A DNA stretch of 64,000 nt from Bosea sp. 124 (GTDB taxonomy: Bacteria; Pseudomonadota; Alphaproteobacteria; Rhizobiales; Beijerinckiaceae), in NCBI RefSeq assembly GCF_003046175.1, contig NZ_PZZM01000001.1, forward strand, positions 815,001 to 879,000, given 5' to 3'. Positions 1 to 9,405 of this stretch are shown one piece after another. Under the pieces are notes generated by a model that worked only from the letters and a program-made list of their open reading frames with translations, did no database searches and had not been told where the DNA came from. Within the stretch, counting starts at the first letter, position 1; each line of letters opens with the position of its first letter. A program made the position numbers and the translations under genes.

Positions 1-303
1 ACCGCGCATGGTCTGGGGATAGGCATGAACGGTCAGGAAGGTGACGCCGAGCTTGGTCAGCGACTCGACGCCCTCGGTCACGGTGTTGCCGATGTCGTGC
101 AGCTTCAGATCGAGGAAGACCTTCTTGCCCTCGGCGACGAGCTGGCGGGCGAGATCGAGTCCGCCGGCGAAGGCCAGACGGTAGCCGATCTTGTAGAAGG
201 TCGCGCCGTCACCGAGCGTCGAGACGATCGTGTAGGCGTCCCAGATCGTCGGCACATCCAGCGCGACGATCAGGCGGTCGCGTATGTCGTTGATCTTCTG
301 CAT
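1..303 (-). CDS. pyrF: Orotidine 5'-phosphate decarboxylase (5' part, cut by the left edge)
   Basis: The enzyme decarboxylates OMP to UMP, the last step of pyrimidine nucleotide synthesis in the cytoplasm. Only the first 101 codons lie in the window; the reading frame is open to position 1. The visible part has the substrate-binding VALDVP segment (residues 13-18), the [10 protein letters not shown] strand, and the catalytic [10 protein letters not shown] block (65-74) with the conserved Asp and Lys. The ATG at 303 gives the usual OMPDC N-terminus. The downstream neighbour is divergent. Identification is firm; completeness of the 3' part cannot be judged. Confidence 0.95.
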   Translation of the reverse strand, partial: MQKINDIRDRLIVALDVPTIWDAYTIVSTLGDGATFYKIGYRLAFAGGLDLARQLVAEGKKVFLDLKLHDIGNTVTEGVESLTKLGVTFLTVHAYPQTMRG

Positions 304-487
304 CCTCGCAGCCTTCCTCGCCTGGTCCGGACTGCGGCGAGGAAGGGCCACGATTCGGACCCGGATGCAAGTTCGCGGACCATCCATGGCAGCGTCCGGC
401 GTTCCCCCATGTTGGCGCGCGTCCGCTTGTCAGGAAGAACGTTTGCACTATCGTCAGGCCTGTCGCCGCCGATGGTGGAGTCTCGCC

Positions 488-862
488 ATGTCGATCTGGA
501 TCGAATTCAGCAGCCCCATCGGCAAATGGTGCGAAGCGGAGTCGGTTTCAACCGGCATGTCGTCCCGGGCCGCGGCGGGCGGCCCGCCGCGCAAGGCTCA
601 GTCCAGCGACGTTTCGGTGTCGAAGGCGACCGACGATTTGTCGAGCACATTGTGGCTTCACGCCGCCAAGGGAACCCTGTTCGCGCTGGTGACCATCGAA
701 TTCTACAAGACGCAGAGCGACATCCTCTATCTCTCCTATGCGCTGAAGGATGTCCTGATCACCTCGATGTCCAGCAGCGGTGGCGGACGCAGCCGCCCCA
801 TGGAGAGCCTGAGCCTGTCGGCAGGGGCCATCTCCTGGCAGTATTTCAAGAGCGACGACTGA
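488..862 (+). CDS. Hcp-family (type VI secretion tube-like) protein, orphan
   Basis: A 124-residue protein resembling Hcp, which forms the hexameric tube of type VI secretion systems. The C-terminal half has the family pattern: a strand with FYKTQ, then the hydrophobic L-x-DVLITSMSSSGGG segment, then RPMESLSLS and a terminal ISWQYF strand. The ATG at 488 follows a GGAG 7-10 bases upstream; earlier in-frame starts give an Arg-rich extension that looks non-coding. No other T6SS gene (tssB, tssC, clpV, vgrG) is in the window, and the flanking pyrF and DsbA-like genes are housekeeping. The N-terminal third is divergent, so it may act outside a T6SS. Family call fairly sure, function unknown. Confidence 0.7.
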   Translation: MSIWIEFSSPIGKWCEAESVSTGMSSRAAAGGPPRKAQSSDVSVSKATDDLSSTLWLHAAKGTLFALVTIEFYKTQSDILYLSYALKDVLITSMSSSGGGRSRPMESLSLSAGAISWQYFKSDD

Positions 863-872
863 CAGCAGTCCT

Positions 873-1523
873 TCAGGCCGAGTCCTGCAAGACCTGCGCG
901 AAGACCTCGGCCCAGACATCGGGCGTCTGCGCGCCGGAGACCGCGAGCTTGCCGTCGACGATGAAGAACGGCACGCCGGTGACGCCGACCTGCTGGGCAT
1001 GGGCTTCGAGCCCGATGATGGTCTCGCGCAGCTCGCCATTGGCGAGTTCGTCGCGAGCCGCCTGCTCGTCGAAGCCCTGCTCCACCGCGATCTGGACCAG
1101 GGTCTCGACATCGCCGATGTCGCGGCCATCCTGCCAATAAGCCTTGAACAGCGCCGCCTTCATGTCGCCACCGCGCTGGACGGTCGAGGCGGCTGCGACC
1201 AGCATGTGGGCCATGCGCGTGTTGACGCTCTTCGTGACGCGGGCCCAGTTGAAGGTGACGCCGCTTTCGAGCGCTGCCTCCGACAAGCGCAGTTCGATTT
1301 CACGGCGCTTGCCGGCACCGAATTTCGCGTCGAGATACTGCGTGCGATCCATGCCCTCGGCCGGCATGTCCGGGTTGAGCTCGTAGGGCAGCCAGGTGAC
1401 GGCGACGCGCTCGGTCAGGCCATGGCGGGCGAGCGCGGTCTCGAACCTGGCCTTGCCGATGAAGCACCAGGGGCAGGCGAGATCGGAGACGATCGCGATC
1501 GGCAGTTTCTCTTGCATGGTCAT
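873..1523 (-). CDS. DsbA-family oxidoreductase (FrnE-like)
   Basis: A 216-residue thioredoxin-fold protein of the FrnE/2-hydroxychromene isomerase branch of the DsbA family. The redox motif CPWC is at residues 17-20, right after the first beta strand, and the cis-proline segment TGVPFF lies near residue 190. There is no signal peptide, so a cytoplasmic thiol-disulfide or glutathione-type activity is likely. The ATG at 1523 is preceded by GAAGGA; an upstream in-frame start adds 20 basic residues without a ribosome binding site. It ends 10 bp from the convergent Hcp gene and lies just downstream of epmB on the same strand. Substrate not predictable. Confidence 0.85.
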   Translation of the reverse strand: MTMQEKLPIAIVSDLACPWCFIGKARFETALARHGLTERVAVTWLPYELNPDMPAEGMDRTQYLDAKFGAGKRREIELRLSEAALESGVTFNWARVTKSVNTRMAHMLVAAASTVQRGGDMKAALFKAYWQDGRDIGDVETLVQIAVEQGFDEQAARDELANGELRETIIGLEAHAQQVGVTGVPFFIVDGKLAVSGAQTPDVWAEVFAQVLQDSA

Positions 1524-1551
1524 GTCCTTCGGAGTTCGCCGACAGCCGCGT

Positions 1552-2619
1552 TCAACCGGGCGGATAGCGGTGCTGCTCGCCATGGCGGTCTTCGGCGAAG
1601 GCCTCGGCGCCCGGAGCCCCGCAGGCCGACAGGAAGGCGGGTCCGACGGGAATCTTTCCCGCCCCCCCGGGAATGTCGAGGATATAGGTCGGCTGGCACA
1701 GGCCGGAAAGATGACCTCGCAGGCTTTTGACGAGGGCCTGCCCCTCCTCCAGCGAGAGGCGGAACCGCGCGGTGCCAGGCGCGAGATCGGGATGATGCAG
1801 GTAATAGGGCTTCACCCGGTTCTCGACGAAGGCGCGCATCAGTGCGGACAGCGTCGCGACATCGGCATTGACGCCCTTGAGGAGCACGCTCTGGCTGATC
1901 AGGACATGGCCGGCATCGGCCAGTCGTGCCAGGGCCGCCCGGGCCTCGTCGGTGAACTCGCGCGGATGGTTGGCATGGATCGCGATGTAGCTCGCCTTGC
2001 CCGGCACACGCAGCGCCCGGGCATAGTCGACGGTGATCCGGCCGGGGTCGACGATCGGCACGCGCGTATGCCAGCGCGCGACCTTGATATGCGGGATCGC
2101 GGCGAGGCGCCTCGCGATCTCGTGCACGCGGCGCGCCGAGAGGATCAGCGGGTCGCCACCCGTCATGATGACCTCCCAGATCTCCTTGTGCTCCGCGAGA
2201 TAGGCCAGCGCCGCGTCGAGCCTGTCGCCGGTCAATGCCTCGCCACCGGGACCGACCATTTCGCGCCGGAAGCAGAAGCGGCAATAGACCGGGCAGGCAT
2301 GGACCAGCTTGAGCAAGGCGCGGTCCGGGTAGCGATGGACCACGCCCTCGACCGGCGAATGCGCCTCGTCGCCGATCGGATCGGCGATCTCCTGCGGCAG
2401 GGTGACGAGCTCGGCGGGATCGGGGATGAACTGGCGTGCGATCGGATCGGCCGCATTGGCCGGGTCGATCAGCGCGGCCATGGCCGGAGTCACCGAAACC
2501 GCATAGCGCCCGGCAACGGCCTCGAGCGACGCGCGCCGCTCAGGTGCGACGACGCCGGCGTCAATGAGCGCGCTGACGCTGCGCAGCGGCTGGCCTCCGG
2601 GGGGCTGGTGGACTGTCAT
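1552..2619 (-). CDS. epmB: EF-P beta-lysylation protein EpmB (KamA-family radical SAM enzyme)
   Basis: A 355-residue lysine 2,3-aminomutase-family protein that converts lysine to (R)-beta-lysine for attachment to elongation factor P. The radical-SAM cluster motif is Cys109-x3-Cys113-x2-Cys116, followed by MTGGDPL, and the PLP-lysine region [10 protein letters not shown] lies near residue 315. KamA relatives can also serve lysine fermentation, but the ATGA overlap with epmA upstream and efp next door fix the role. epmA and epmB are translationally coupled (4 bp overlap at 2616-2619). Length fits EpmB rather than the longer clostridial enzyme. Confidence 0.92.
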   Translation of the reverse strand: MTVHQPPGGQPLRSVSALIDAGVVAPERRASLEAVAGRYAVSVTPAMAALIDPANAADPIARQFIPDPAELVTLPQEIADPIGDEAHSPVEGVVHRYPDRALLKLVHACPVYCRFCFRREMVGPGGEALTGDRLDAALAYLAEHKEIWEVIMTGGDPLILSARRVHEIARRLAAIPHIKVARWHTRVPIVDPGRITVDYARALRVPGKASYIAIHANHPREFTDEARAALARLADAGHVLISQSVLLKGVNADVATLSALMRAFVENRVKPYYLHHPDLAPGTARFRLSLEEGQALVKSLRGHLSGLCQPTYILDIPGGAGKIPVGPAFLSACGAPGAEAFAEDRHGEQHRYPPG

Positions 2620-3680
2620 GCCCCTCCCCTGCCCGGTTCCGCGACCGGCGTCCAGAGCACGTCCTCGATCCGGCGGGCGCCGGTGCAGAGCATGACCAGC
2701 CGGTCGAAACCGAGCGCGATGCCGCTTGCCTGCGGCATCGCGGCGAGAGCGGTAAGGAAATCCTCGTCGATCGGATAGCGCTCGCCATAGATGCGCGCCT
2801 TCTCGTCCATGTCGGCCTCGAAGCGGCGGCGCTGCTCGGCCGGGTCGGTCAGTTCGCCGAAGGCGTTGGCGAGTTCGACACCGCAGGCATACAGCTCGAA
2901 ACGTTCGGCCACGCGCGGGTCGCCGGGCTTCGGGCGCGCCAGCGCGGCCTCCGAGATCGGGTATTCGCAGAGGATGGTGGCGTGGCCCCGGCCCAGATGC
3001 GGCTCGATCTTCTCGGACAGCACGCGACTAAAGATGTCAGACCAGGTATCATCGTCGGCAACGCGGATGCCGGCTTCCAACGCATCGGCGGCGAGCCCGC
3101 CCCGGTCGACATCGTGGTCGGCCGTCACGGTCCGGAGCAGATCGATGCCGGCATGTCGCTTGAAAGCCTCCTGCAGGGTCAGGCGCTCGGGCTCGGCCAA
3201 AGGATCGGCCTCGATGCCGCGCCAGCGCAGCATGGTCGCACCGGCGGCCCGCGCCGCCTCCGCCAGAAGGGCCGCACTGTCTGCCATCAGCGTCTCGTAG
3301 TCCTCCCCGGCGCGATACCATTCCAGCATCGTGAATTCGGGGTGATGCAAAGCGGTGCGCTCGCGATTGCGGAAGACACGGGCGAAGTCGAAGATGCGCG
3401 CCTCGCCGGCCGCCAGCAGCTTCTTGGCAGCGAATTCGGGCGAGGTGTGCAGGTAATAGGGATGGCTTTGGCCGGCATCGTCGATCAGCGTCGTGCCGAA
3501 GCCGTGCAGATGCGTCTCGTTGCCGGGCGAAAGTTGCAGGATCGCCGCCTCGACCTCGACGAAGTCGCGCGCCTCGAACCAGCGCCGGAACGCCGCCTTG
3601 ATGCGGCCCCGCGCCAGCAGCGCCGGGCGACGGTCGGCGTGGATGTCGGGCCGCCAGAAGGGCGGCATGTCATTTTTCAT
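2616..3680 (-). CDS. epmA: EF-P--(R)-beta-lysine ligase EpmA (GenX/PoxA)
   Basis: A 354-residue class II lysyl-tRNA synthetase paralogue without the anticodon-binding domain; it activates (R)-beta-lysine and ligates it to Lys34 of EF-P. Class II motif 2 is visible at about residues 103-122 ([14 protein letters not shown]) and motif 3 at 320-331 ([12 protein letters not shown]). The start at 3680 gives [11 protein letters not shown]; another ATG four codons later at 3668 is possible. It is divergent from efp with about 115 bp between the start codons, so both promoters must lie in that short gap. The stop codon overlaps the epmB start. Confidence 0.93.
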   Translation of the reverse strand: MKNDMPPFWRPDIHADRRPALLARGRIKAAFRRWFEARDFVEVEAAILQLSPGNETHLHGFGTTLIDDAGQSHPYYLHTSPEFAAKKLLAAGEARIFDFARVFRNRERTALHHPEFTMLEWYRAGEDYETLMADSAALLAEAARAAGATMLRWRGIEADPLAEPERLTLQEAFKRHAGIDLLRTVTADHDVDRGGLAADALEAGIRVADDDTWSDIFSRVLSEKIEPHLGRGHATILCEYPISEAALARPKPGDPRVAERFELYACGVELANAFGELTDPAEQRRRFEADMDEKARIYGERYPIDEDFLTALAAMPQASGIALGFDRLVMLCTGARRIEDVLWTPVAEPGRGGA

Positions 3681-3794
3681 CGTCTCAAGGTCGGAACGTC
3701 TGCAAGCTTCCGTTTCGCCTGCGAATGCGGTAGTTGCGCGGCAACGAATTCGCACAAGGCGCGCAGGCGCAGCGCAAGCTTAAGGACAAGCCAC

Positions 3795-4364
3795 GTGGTC
3801 AAGGTCATCGCATCCTCCGTTCGCAAGGGCAATGTGCTCGAGCTCGACGGTCATCTCTGCTCGGTTCTCTCGGCCGAAAGCTTCTTCCCCGGCAAGGGCA
3901 CACCGACGACGCAGATCGACATGCGCCGCATCCATGACGGCACCAAGATGACGCAGCGCTACAAGACGACCGAACAGGTCGAGCGCGCCTATGTCGAGGA
4001 TCGCGACTTCACCTATCTCTACCAGGACGGCGAGCAGTACATCTTCATGAACCCCGAGACCTTCGACCAGATCAATGTCGACGGCGACGTGGTTGGCAAC
4101 ATGTCTCCCTATCTGCAGGAAGGCATGAAGGTCTCCCTCTCGGTGTTCGAGGACAAGGCCGTAGCGATCGAGCTGCCGCAGCGCGTCGTCTGCGAGGTCG
4201 CCGAGACCGAGCCGGTGACCAAGGGCCAGACCGCCTCTTCGTCCTACAAGCCGGCGATCCTGACCAATGGCGTGCGCACCGCAGTGCCGCCGCATATCGG
4301 GCCTGGCGTGCGCATCGTCGTGATGACGGAAGACGGCTCCTATGTGGAGCGCGCCAAGGATTGA
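3795..4364 (+). CDS. efp: Elongation factor P
   Basis: A 189-residue EF-P, which binds between the P and E sites and rescues ribosomes stalled on polyproline. The three-domain length is normal and the tip of domain I reads PGKG with the lysine at exactly residue 34, the site of beta-lysylation by EpmA/EpmB encoded divergently next to it. The start is GTG at 3795: it follows AAGGA (3783-3787) and yields the family N-terminus [12 protein letters not shown]. The much longer ORF open upstream on this strand is a shadow of epmA. A strong terminator follows at 4417. Confidence 0.96.
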   Translation: MVKVIASSVRKGNVLELDGHLCSVLSAESFFPGKGTPTTQIDMRRIHDGTKMTQRYKTTEQVERAYVEDRDFTYLYQDGEQYIFMNPETFDQINVDGDVVGNMSPYLQEGMKVSLSVFEDKAVAIELPQRVVCEVAETEPVTKGQTASSSYKPAILTNGVRTAVPPHIGPGVRIVVMTEDGSYVERAKD

Positions 4365-4416
4365 CGGCCGGCCGCTGGTGTAAACGCCGGCGGGGCTTGT
4401 TATATGCGCGACGCGA

Positions 4417-4441
4417 CGGGCCCTTTCCGGGCCCGTTTTCG
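4417..4441 (+). terminator. Rho-independent terminator of efp
   Basis: A perfect 7 bp GC stem (4417-4423 with 4429-4435), five-base loop, then TTTT-C-G-TTT. It lies about 50 bp after the efp stop and just ahead of the DUF1993 gene. Confidence 0.8.
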
Positions 4442-4458
4442 TTTCGAGGACAAGCCCC

Positions 4459-4974
4459 ATGACACTCACCACCCGCGCCGTTCTCTCCGGTGTCACGCAG
4501 ACGCTTCAGGCGCTCGACGCCATTCTGGACAAGGCCGTCGAGCAAGCCACGGAACGCAAGATCGACCCGGCCGTGCTTTTGTCCTCGCGGCTGGCGCCGG
4601 ACATGCTGCCATTCACCCGGCAGATTCAGCTCGCCTGCGACTTCGCCAAGAACGCGGTCGCCCGCGTCGGCGGCGGCGAGAATCCGAAATTCCCCGATGA
4701 GGAAACCACCGTCCCCGAACTCAAGGCGCGCATCGCCAAGGTGCTGGCCTTCGTCGCGGCGGCCGATGACGCAGCGCTCGATGCCGGCCTCGCCAAGGAC
4801 GTGACCTTCCCGCGCGGCGCCTCGGCCACGGTGACGATGACGGGGCTGAATTACCTGACCCGCTTTGCCCTGCCGAACTTCTATTTCCACGCGGCGACCG
4901 CCCACGGCATCCTGCGCGAGAACGGTATCCAGATCGGCAAGGGCGATTTCCTCAAGGGCGTTTTCGACATCTGA
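4459..4974 (+). CDS. DUF1993 family protein
   Basis: A 171-residue soluble protein of the DUF1993 family, whose members are predicted four-helix DinB/YfiT-like bundles of unknown function, common in alphaproteobacteria. The family signature is visible as LAPDMLPFTRQIQLACDFAK (about residues 49-68), the FPDEE segment, and the C-terminal LPNFYFHAATAHGILRENG block where His residues could bind metal. The ATG at 4459 is the first start after the efp terminator and is preceded by GAGGACAAG. Monocistronic; no functional clue from neighbours. Confidence 0.85.
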   Translation: MTLTTRAVLSGVTQTLQALDAILDKAVEQATERKIDPAVLLSSRLAPDMLPFTRQIQLACDFAKNAVARVGGGENPKFPDEETTVPELKARIAKVLAFVAAADDAALDAGLAKDVTFPRGASATVTMTGLNYLTRFALPNFYFHAATAHGILRENGIQIGKGDFLKGVFDI

Positions 4975-5139
4975 GCGGGTCGCCCTTGAAACCGCCGCAT
5001 TGCTCCCCCATATGAGCGGCATGGCGATGTCGAGGGCGTTCCACTGTCCTCCAGCGCCGCAGAAGACGGCCATGAGCCGAACGTTTGACGCCGGATGTAC
5101 GCGCACCCGTTCAGGACATGGCCGTTGGTTCTTCCAGGG

Positions 5140-5168
5140 CCCGTAGCGGATTTCCGCTGCGGGTCTTT
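5140..5168 (+). terminator. Terminator-like hairpin in a gene-free stretch
   Basis: A 10 bp stem with one G-T wobble (5140-5149 with 5154-5163) is followed by TCTTTTCG. The surrounding 4975-5250 interval has no credible coding frame. The hairpin is about 170 bp after the DUF1993 stop, so it ends either that transcript or an unrecognised small RNA. Confidence 0.5.
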
Positions 5169-5250
5169 TCGTATCCGCCTCGCAAGGCGTGGATGCTCGG
5201 CACAAAGCTGACCATAGCGGGACGCGTTGTGCGTTCGGGCCGTCCGATGC

Positions 5251-5907
5251 TCAGGCCGTCAGGAACGGATTGTTCAGCCGTTCCTCGCCAAGCGTACCGG
5301 CCGGGCCGTGGCCGGGCAGGAACTGCACATCGTCGCCGAGCGGCAACAGCTTGGCCTTGATGCCCGCGATCAGCGTCTCATGGCTACCATAGGGAAAATC
5401 GCTCCGGCCGACCGAGCTGGCGAAGACCGTGTCGCCGGCGAGCAGGAAACGCAGGTCCCTCTGGAAGAAAGTGACGTGGCCCGGCGTATGGCCCGGCACA
5501 TGCAGCACCGAGAAGCCGACATCGCCGATGGCGACCTCGTCGCCCTCAGCGAGCCAGCGCGTCGGCGTGACCGCGCGCATGTCGCGGATGTCGAAGCGCA
5601 GCCCCGCCGTCGGCAGATCGTCGAGCAGGAATTTGTCCGCTTCATGTGGTCCGATGATCGGGATCGACAGCGCCTCGGCAAGTTCGGTCGCCCCGCCGGC
5701 ATGGTCGAGATGGCCGTGGGTCAGCCAGATCGCGGCCGGCGTGACGCCGATCTCCGTCAGCGCGCCCCGGATCAGCGGCACGTCGCCGCCGGGATCGACG
5801 ATCGCGGCCTGCTTCGTCCTCGTGCACCAGATGATCGAGCAATTCTGCTGGAAGGGCGTCACCGGCACGATGGCGACGCCGAGAGGGGACTGGGGCTGTT
5901 CGGTCAT
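5251..5907 (-). CDS. MBL-fold metallohydrolase (glyoxalase II-like, YcbL type)
   Basis: A 218-residue metallo-beta-lactamase-fold hydrolase. The zinc motif THGHLDH is at residues 63-69, with further ligands in VPGHTPGH (about 132-139), LAGDTVF and the C-terminal FLPGHGP. The short length and the PVTPFQQNC N-terminus match the YcbL/GloB-II subgroup that hydrolyses thioesters such as lactoylglutathione, though substrates vary. The ATG at 5907 gives the canonical N-terminus; the upstream extension is not conserved-looking. It lies about 80 bp downstream of the small secreted protein on the same strand. Confidence 0.9.
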   Translation of the reverse strand: MTEQPQSPLGVAIVPVTPFQQNCSIIWCTRTKQAAIVDPGGDVPLIRGALTEIGVTPAAIWLTHGHLDHAGGATELAEALSIPIIGPHEADKFLLDDLPTAGLRFDIRDMRAVTPTRWLAEGDEVAIGDVGFSVLHVPGHTPGHVTFFQRDLRFLLAGDTVFASSVGRSDFPYGSHETLIAGIKAKLLPLGDDVQFLPGHGPAGTLGEERLNNPFLTA

Positions 5908-5985
5908 GGCGTCTGTCTTTCTCTCGTGGATTCCGGCCGCGTGTTGCCACGCTTGCAATGAAGGCTTCTGCCCTCGGCGCTTGCC

Positions 5986-6318
5986 TCAGCGCTTGCCGCA
6001 GCGGCTGGCGAGCAGTGTGCGGTAATCCGCCAGTTCGGAATCCATCATGGCGACGTTCTGCTCGCGCTGTGCGCCGCTCTGGCAGGTCGCGAAGACGGAC
6101 CGCGAACTCTGCAGGAAGCCGACATGCTCGCGCCAGGTCCGGCACTGCGTCGCCAGATCGGCATTGGCGGCAGCGGTAAGGCGTGTCTGCTGGCGACGCA
6201 ACGCCCCCTCGTTCTGGAAGAGGTCGCGGGAGCAGGTCGCGGGCCGGCCCTGGGCCGGCGCCGGCTGCGGCGTCGCGAGCAGCACCAGTGCGAGACCGGC
6301 GAGGGCAAGCGTCCTCAT
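5986..6318 (-). CDS. Small secreted protein of unknown function
   Basis: A 110-residue protein with a clear signal peptide (hydrophobic residues 4-16, likely cleavage after PAPAQ) and four cysteines in the mature part, which suggests two periplasmic disulfides. The remainder is Arg/Gln-rich and probably helical. Its ATG overlaps the fumarase stop as ATGA, with GGAG 12 bases upstream inside fumarase, so it is translationally coupled to fum. I do not recognise a family. Codon use matches neighbours. Confidence 0.7.
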   Translation of the reverse strand: MRTLALAGLALVLLATPQPAPAQGRPATCSRDLFQNEGALRRQQTRLTAAANADLATQCRTWREHVGFLQSSRSVFATCQSGAQREQNVAMMDSELADYRTLLASRCGKR

Positions 6319-7931
6319 CCGAGGTTCAACTCCTTGAAGAAGTCGTTGCCCTTGTCGTCGATGACGATGAAGGCCGGGAAATCCTCGACCTCGATGCGCC
6401 AGACCGCTTCCATGCCGAGTTCGGGATATTCCAGCACCTCGACTTTCCTGATGCAGTCCTGTGCCAGCCGCGCCGCCGGGCCGCCGATCGAGCCGAGATA
6501 GAAGCCACCATGCCTTTTGCACGCTTCCCTTACACTTGCAGAACGGTTGCCCTTGGCGAGCATCACCATCGAGCCCCCGAAGGACTGGAACTGGTCGACG
6601 AAGGAATCCATGCGCCCGGCCGTGGTCGGGCCGAAGGAGCCCGAGGCCATGCCGTCGGGCGTCTTGGCGGGGCCGGCATAATAGACCGGGTGGTTCTTGA
6701 GATAGTCGGGCATGCCCTGCTGGCTTTCGAGGCGCTCGCGGATCTTGGCATGGGCGGAATCGCGGGCGACGATGATGGTGCCGGTCAGCGAAAGCCGCGT
6801 CTTGACCGGATATTTCGTCAGCGTCGCGAGAATCTCGCTCATCGGCCGGTTGAGATCGACCTTGACGACATCGCCGCCGAGCGAGGCATCCTCGACCTCG
6901 GGCAGGTATTTCGACGGGTCCGTCTCCAGCGCCTCGAGGAAGATGCCGTCCTTGGTGATCTTGCCCTTGGCCTGTCGGTCGGCCGAGCAGGAGACGCCCA
7001 GCCCGATCGGCAGCGAGGCGCCATGGCGCGGCAGGCGGACGACGCGCACGTCATGGCAGAAATACTTGCCGCCGAACTGCGCACCGACGCCGAGCGCCTG
7101 CGTCATTCTGTGGACCTCCTCCTCCATCTCGATATCGCGGAAGGCATGGCCGGAGGCCGAGCCCTCGGTCGGCAGCGCGTCGAGATATTTCGTCGAAGCG
7201 AGCTTGACCGTCTTCAGGTTCTGCTCGGCCGAGGTGCCGCCGATGACGATGGCGAGGTGATAGGGCGGGCAGGCGGCGGTGCCCAGCGTCAGTATCTTCT
7301 CCTTCAGGAAGGCCATCATGCGATCCTTCGTCAGCAGCGAAGGCGTCGCCTGGAACAGGAAGGTCTTGTTGGCTGAGCCGCCGCCCTTGGCGACGAAGAG
7401 AAATTTGTAGGCATCCTCCCCCTCGGCATAGATGTCGATCTGCGCCGGGAGGTTGGTCGCGGTGTTCTTCTCCTCGAACATCGAGAGCGGTGCGACCTGC
7501 GAATAGCGCAGGTTGCGCTTGAAATAGGCGTCCGCGACGCCCTCGCCCAAGGCCTGCTCATCCTGCCCTTCGGTCCAGACCATGCGGCCCTTCTTGCCCA
7601 TGATGATGGCGGTGCCGGTGTCCTGGCACATGGGCAGCACGCCGCCGGCGGCGATATTGGCGTTCTTGAGCAGGTCGTAGGCGACGAACTTGTCGTTCGA
7701 TGTCGCCTCGGGGTCGTCGAGGATCTTCGAGAGCTGGGCGAGATGGCCGGGCCGCAGCAGATGGTTGATGTCGATGAAGGCCTGTTCGCTGAGGCGGCGG
7801 ATCGCCTCGCGGGAGACGCTCAGGACCTCGCGATCGCCCAGCTTCTCGACCGAGACACCTTCGCTCCCGAGCTTGCGATAGGGCGTGTTGTCCTCACCGA
7901 GGGGAAAGAGATCGACATGGGTATAGGCCAT
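6315..7931 (-). CDS. fumA: Class I fumarate hydratase
   Basis: A 538-residue iron-sulfur fumarase that hydrates fumarate to malate in the TCA cycle. The three cluster-ligand cysteines are at about 102 (PMCQDTGT), 221 ([17 protein letters not shown]) and 315 ([13 protein letters not shown]), and the C-terminal domain has [11 protein letters not shown]. The ATG at 7931 is preceded by GGAGTGCC; a GTG three codons upstream is less likely. It differs from the oxygen-stable class II FumC. A possible promoter (TTGACC, 16 bp, TATTCG) lies 80 bp upstream on the minus strand. A small secreted-protein gene is coupled downstream. Confidence 0.95.
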   Translation of the reverse strand: MAYTHVDLFPLGEDNTPYRKLGSEGVSVEKLGDREVLSVSREAIRRLSEQAFIDINHLLRPGHLAQLSKILDDPEATSNDKFVAYDLLKNANIAAGGVLPMCQDTGTAIIMGKKGRMVWTEGQDEQALGEGVADAYFKRNLRYSQVAPLSMFEEKNTATNLPAQIDIYAEGEDAYKFLFVAKGGGSANKTFLFQATPSLLTKDRMMAFLKEKILTLGTAACPPYHLAIVIGGTSAEQNLKTVKLASTKYLDALPTEGSASGHAFRDIEMEEEVHRMTQALGVGAQFGGKYFCHDVRVVRLPRHGASLPIGLGVSCSADRQAKGKITKDGIFLEALETDPSKYLPEVEDASLGGDVVKVDLNRPMSEILATLTKYPVKTRLSLTGTIIVARDSAHAKIRERLESQQGMPDYLKNHPVYYAGPAKTPDGMASGSFGPTTAGRMDSFVDQFQSFGGSMVMLAKGNRSASVREACKRHGGFYLGSIGGPAARLAQDCIRKVEVLEYPELGMEAVWRIEVEDFPAFIVIDDKGNDFFKELNLG

Positions 7932-8151
7932 CGGCGGCACTCCGGCATTGAACGGCCTCCTCCGGACCGGCGGGAAGAAGGATCGCCGGATCGAATAGAC
8001 GATGTTGCGATCTGGTCAAATGCGAGAGATGGCCGCGGAGACCCGACCTCCATCACAGAGCCGGCAGTGCCTTGCGATGGATTGCGGGTCGGCGTGGCCC
8101 CGTCGCTCATCCCGGATGACGGCGCCGATGCGGGACGCCCCCCCGCGAGGC

Positions 8152-8613
8152 CTAGGCCGCCTTTGCCGCCGATTCCGCCAGGACGGCGTAGATTGCGGCC
8201 GGGTCTCGGATGCTGCGGACCTGTTCGAGCACGGCCTGATTGCGCAGCACGCGGGCGACGCGCGCCAGCGCCTTGAGATGGTCGGCGCCAGCACCTTCGG
8301 GCGCGATCAAAACGAAGATGATGTCGACCGGTTGCCCGTCGAGCGCATCGAAATCGATGGGCTTGTCGGCCCGGGCGAAAAGCCCGACGAGACGGTCGAT
8401 GCCCGGCATACGGCCATGCGGAATCGCGATGCCGTCGCCGATGCCGGTCGAGCCCAGGCGTTCACGCTGGAGCAGCGACTCGTAGAGATCGCGCTCGGGC
8501 AGGCCGGTGACCTGGGCCGCGTGCTGGGCCAGTTCGTGCAGCGCCTGCTTCTTGCCATGGGCCCGCAGCGGGGAGATCACCGCTGCGGGGGTCAGGAGAT
8601 CGATCAGCGTCAT
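8152..8613 (-). CDS. ptsN: PTS IIA-like nitrogen regulatory protein PtsN (EIIA-Ntr)
   Basis: A 153-residue EIIA domain of the nitrogen phosphotransferase system, which signals nitrogen and potassium status through phosphorylation by PtsP/NPr rather than sugar uptake. The phosphorylated histidine is in GIAIPHGRM (His66). Start choice is uncertain: ATG at 8613 gives the usual MTLIDLLTP; ATG at 8625 adds four residues; neither has a strong Shine-Dalgarno. It follows hpf by 85 bp, and the order rpoN-hpf-ptsN is the one conserved in many proteobacteria. Confidence 0.92.
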   Translation of the reverse strand: MTLIDLLTPAAVISPLRAHGKKQALHELAQHAAQVTGLPERDLYESLLQRERLGSTGIGDGIAIPHGRMPGIDRLVGLFARADKPIDFDALDGQPVDIIFVLIAPEGAGADHLKALARVARVLRNQAVLEQVRSIRDPAAIYAVLAESAAKAA

Positions 8614-8698
8614 GCGCCAGTCCATGCATGTCCCATGCCGCTCTCGAAGAGCCTTGCGGCAGGGGCAGGTTCGGGGGCCGCGCGGTCGCCCGCCAGAC

Positions 8699-9286
8699 CT
8701 ACGACAATGCGGACGGCGGATCGATCCAGCCGATATTGCCGTCGCGGCGGCGGTATACGACGTTCGTCCGGCCATTGCCAGCATGGCGGAAGATCACCAC
8801 CGGCGCTCCCGTCAGGTCGAGCTCCGCCACCGCGTCGCCAACCGTCATCACATGCAGGGATTTGGTCGATTCGGCGACGATCACCGGGTTGTCGCCGGCC
8901 CCTTCGAGCTCGAACTCCTCGATTTCCTCATCGGGAGCGGCAATCACATAGCTGGGGATTTCGACCGGCGGTTCGCGGCCGTTCGCAGAGGCCGAGCGGT
9001 CCTTGAGACGGCGCTTGTAGCGGCGCAGCCGCTTTTCGATGCGCTCCGCCATCTTGTCGAGGCTGGCATAGGCGTCATGCGCCGTTCCCGAGGCCTCGAG
9101 CGTGATTCCGGACGACAGATGCAGCACGCCATCCGTCTTGAAGGCCGTTCCGTCCTTTCCGACGGTGACATGACCCTGATAGCCGCCCTCGTAATATTTG
9201 CCGAGAGCGGCGGCGACCCGTGCCTCGGCCTGGCCGCGCAGGGCCTCGCCGACATCGAGATTCTTGCCGGAGATTCGCAAGCTCAT
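8699..9286 (-). CDS. hpf: Ribosome hibernation-promoting factor, long form
   Basis: A 195-residue long-form HPF that dimerises and silences 70S ribosomes in stationary phase. The N-terminal S30AE domain covers about residues 1-100 (MSLRISGKNLDVGEALR, ending in a basic helix RIEKRLRRYKRRLKDR). The C-terminal dimerisation domain covers about 135-190 (VMTVGDAVAELDLTGAPVV). A Glu-rich linker lies between. Placed between rpoN and ptsN as in other proteobacteria. The ATG at 9286 gives the conserved N-terminus. Confidence 0.95.
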   Translation of the reverse strand: MSLRISGKNLDVGEALRGQAEARVAAALGKYYEGGYQGHVTVGKDGTAFKTDGVLHLSSGITLEASGTAHDAYASLDKMAERIEKRLRRYKRRLKDRSASANGREPPVEIPSYVIAAPDEEIEEFELEGAGDNPVIVAESTKSLHVMTVGDAVAELDLTGAPVVIFRHAGNGRTNVVYRRRDGNIGWIDPPSALS

Positions 9287-9405
9287 GGAGTGCTTCCCCT
9301 TCTTTTAGCCATGGCCAGGAGATCGGCCATCCATAGGAGCTAAGAACTGGCTACCGGGTATGTCAATGACATGGGCCAAAGCTTCATGGCTGCCGTGCGC
9401 CAGGC

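Noticed and set aside
2982..3794. N-terminal extension of the efp frame
   Set aside because: It is antisense to epmA; the GTG at 3795 has a ribosome site and restores the standard EF-P length with Lys at position 34.
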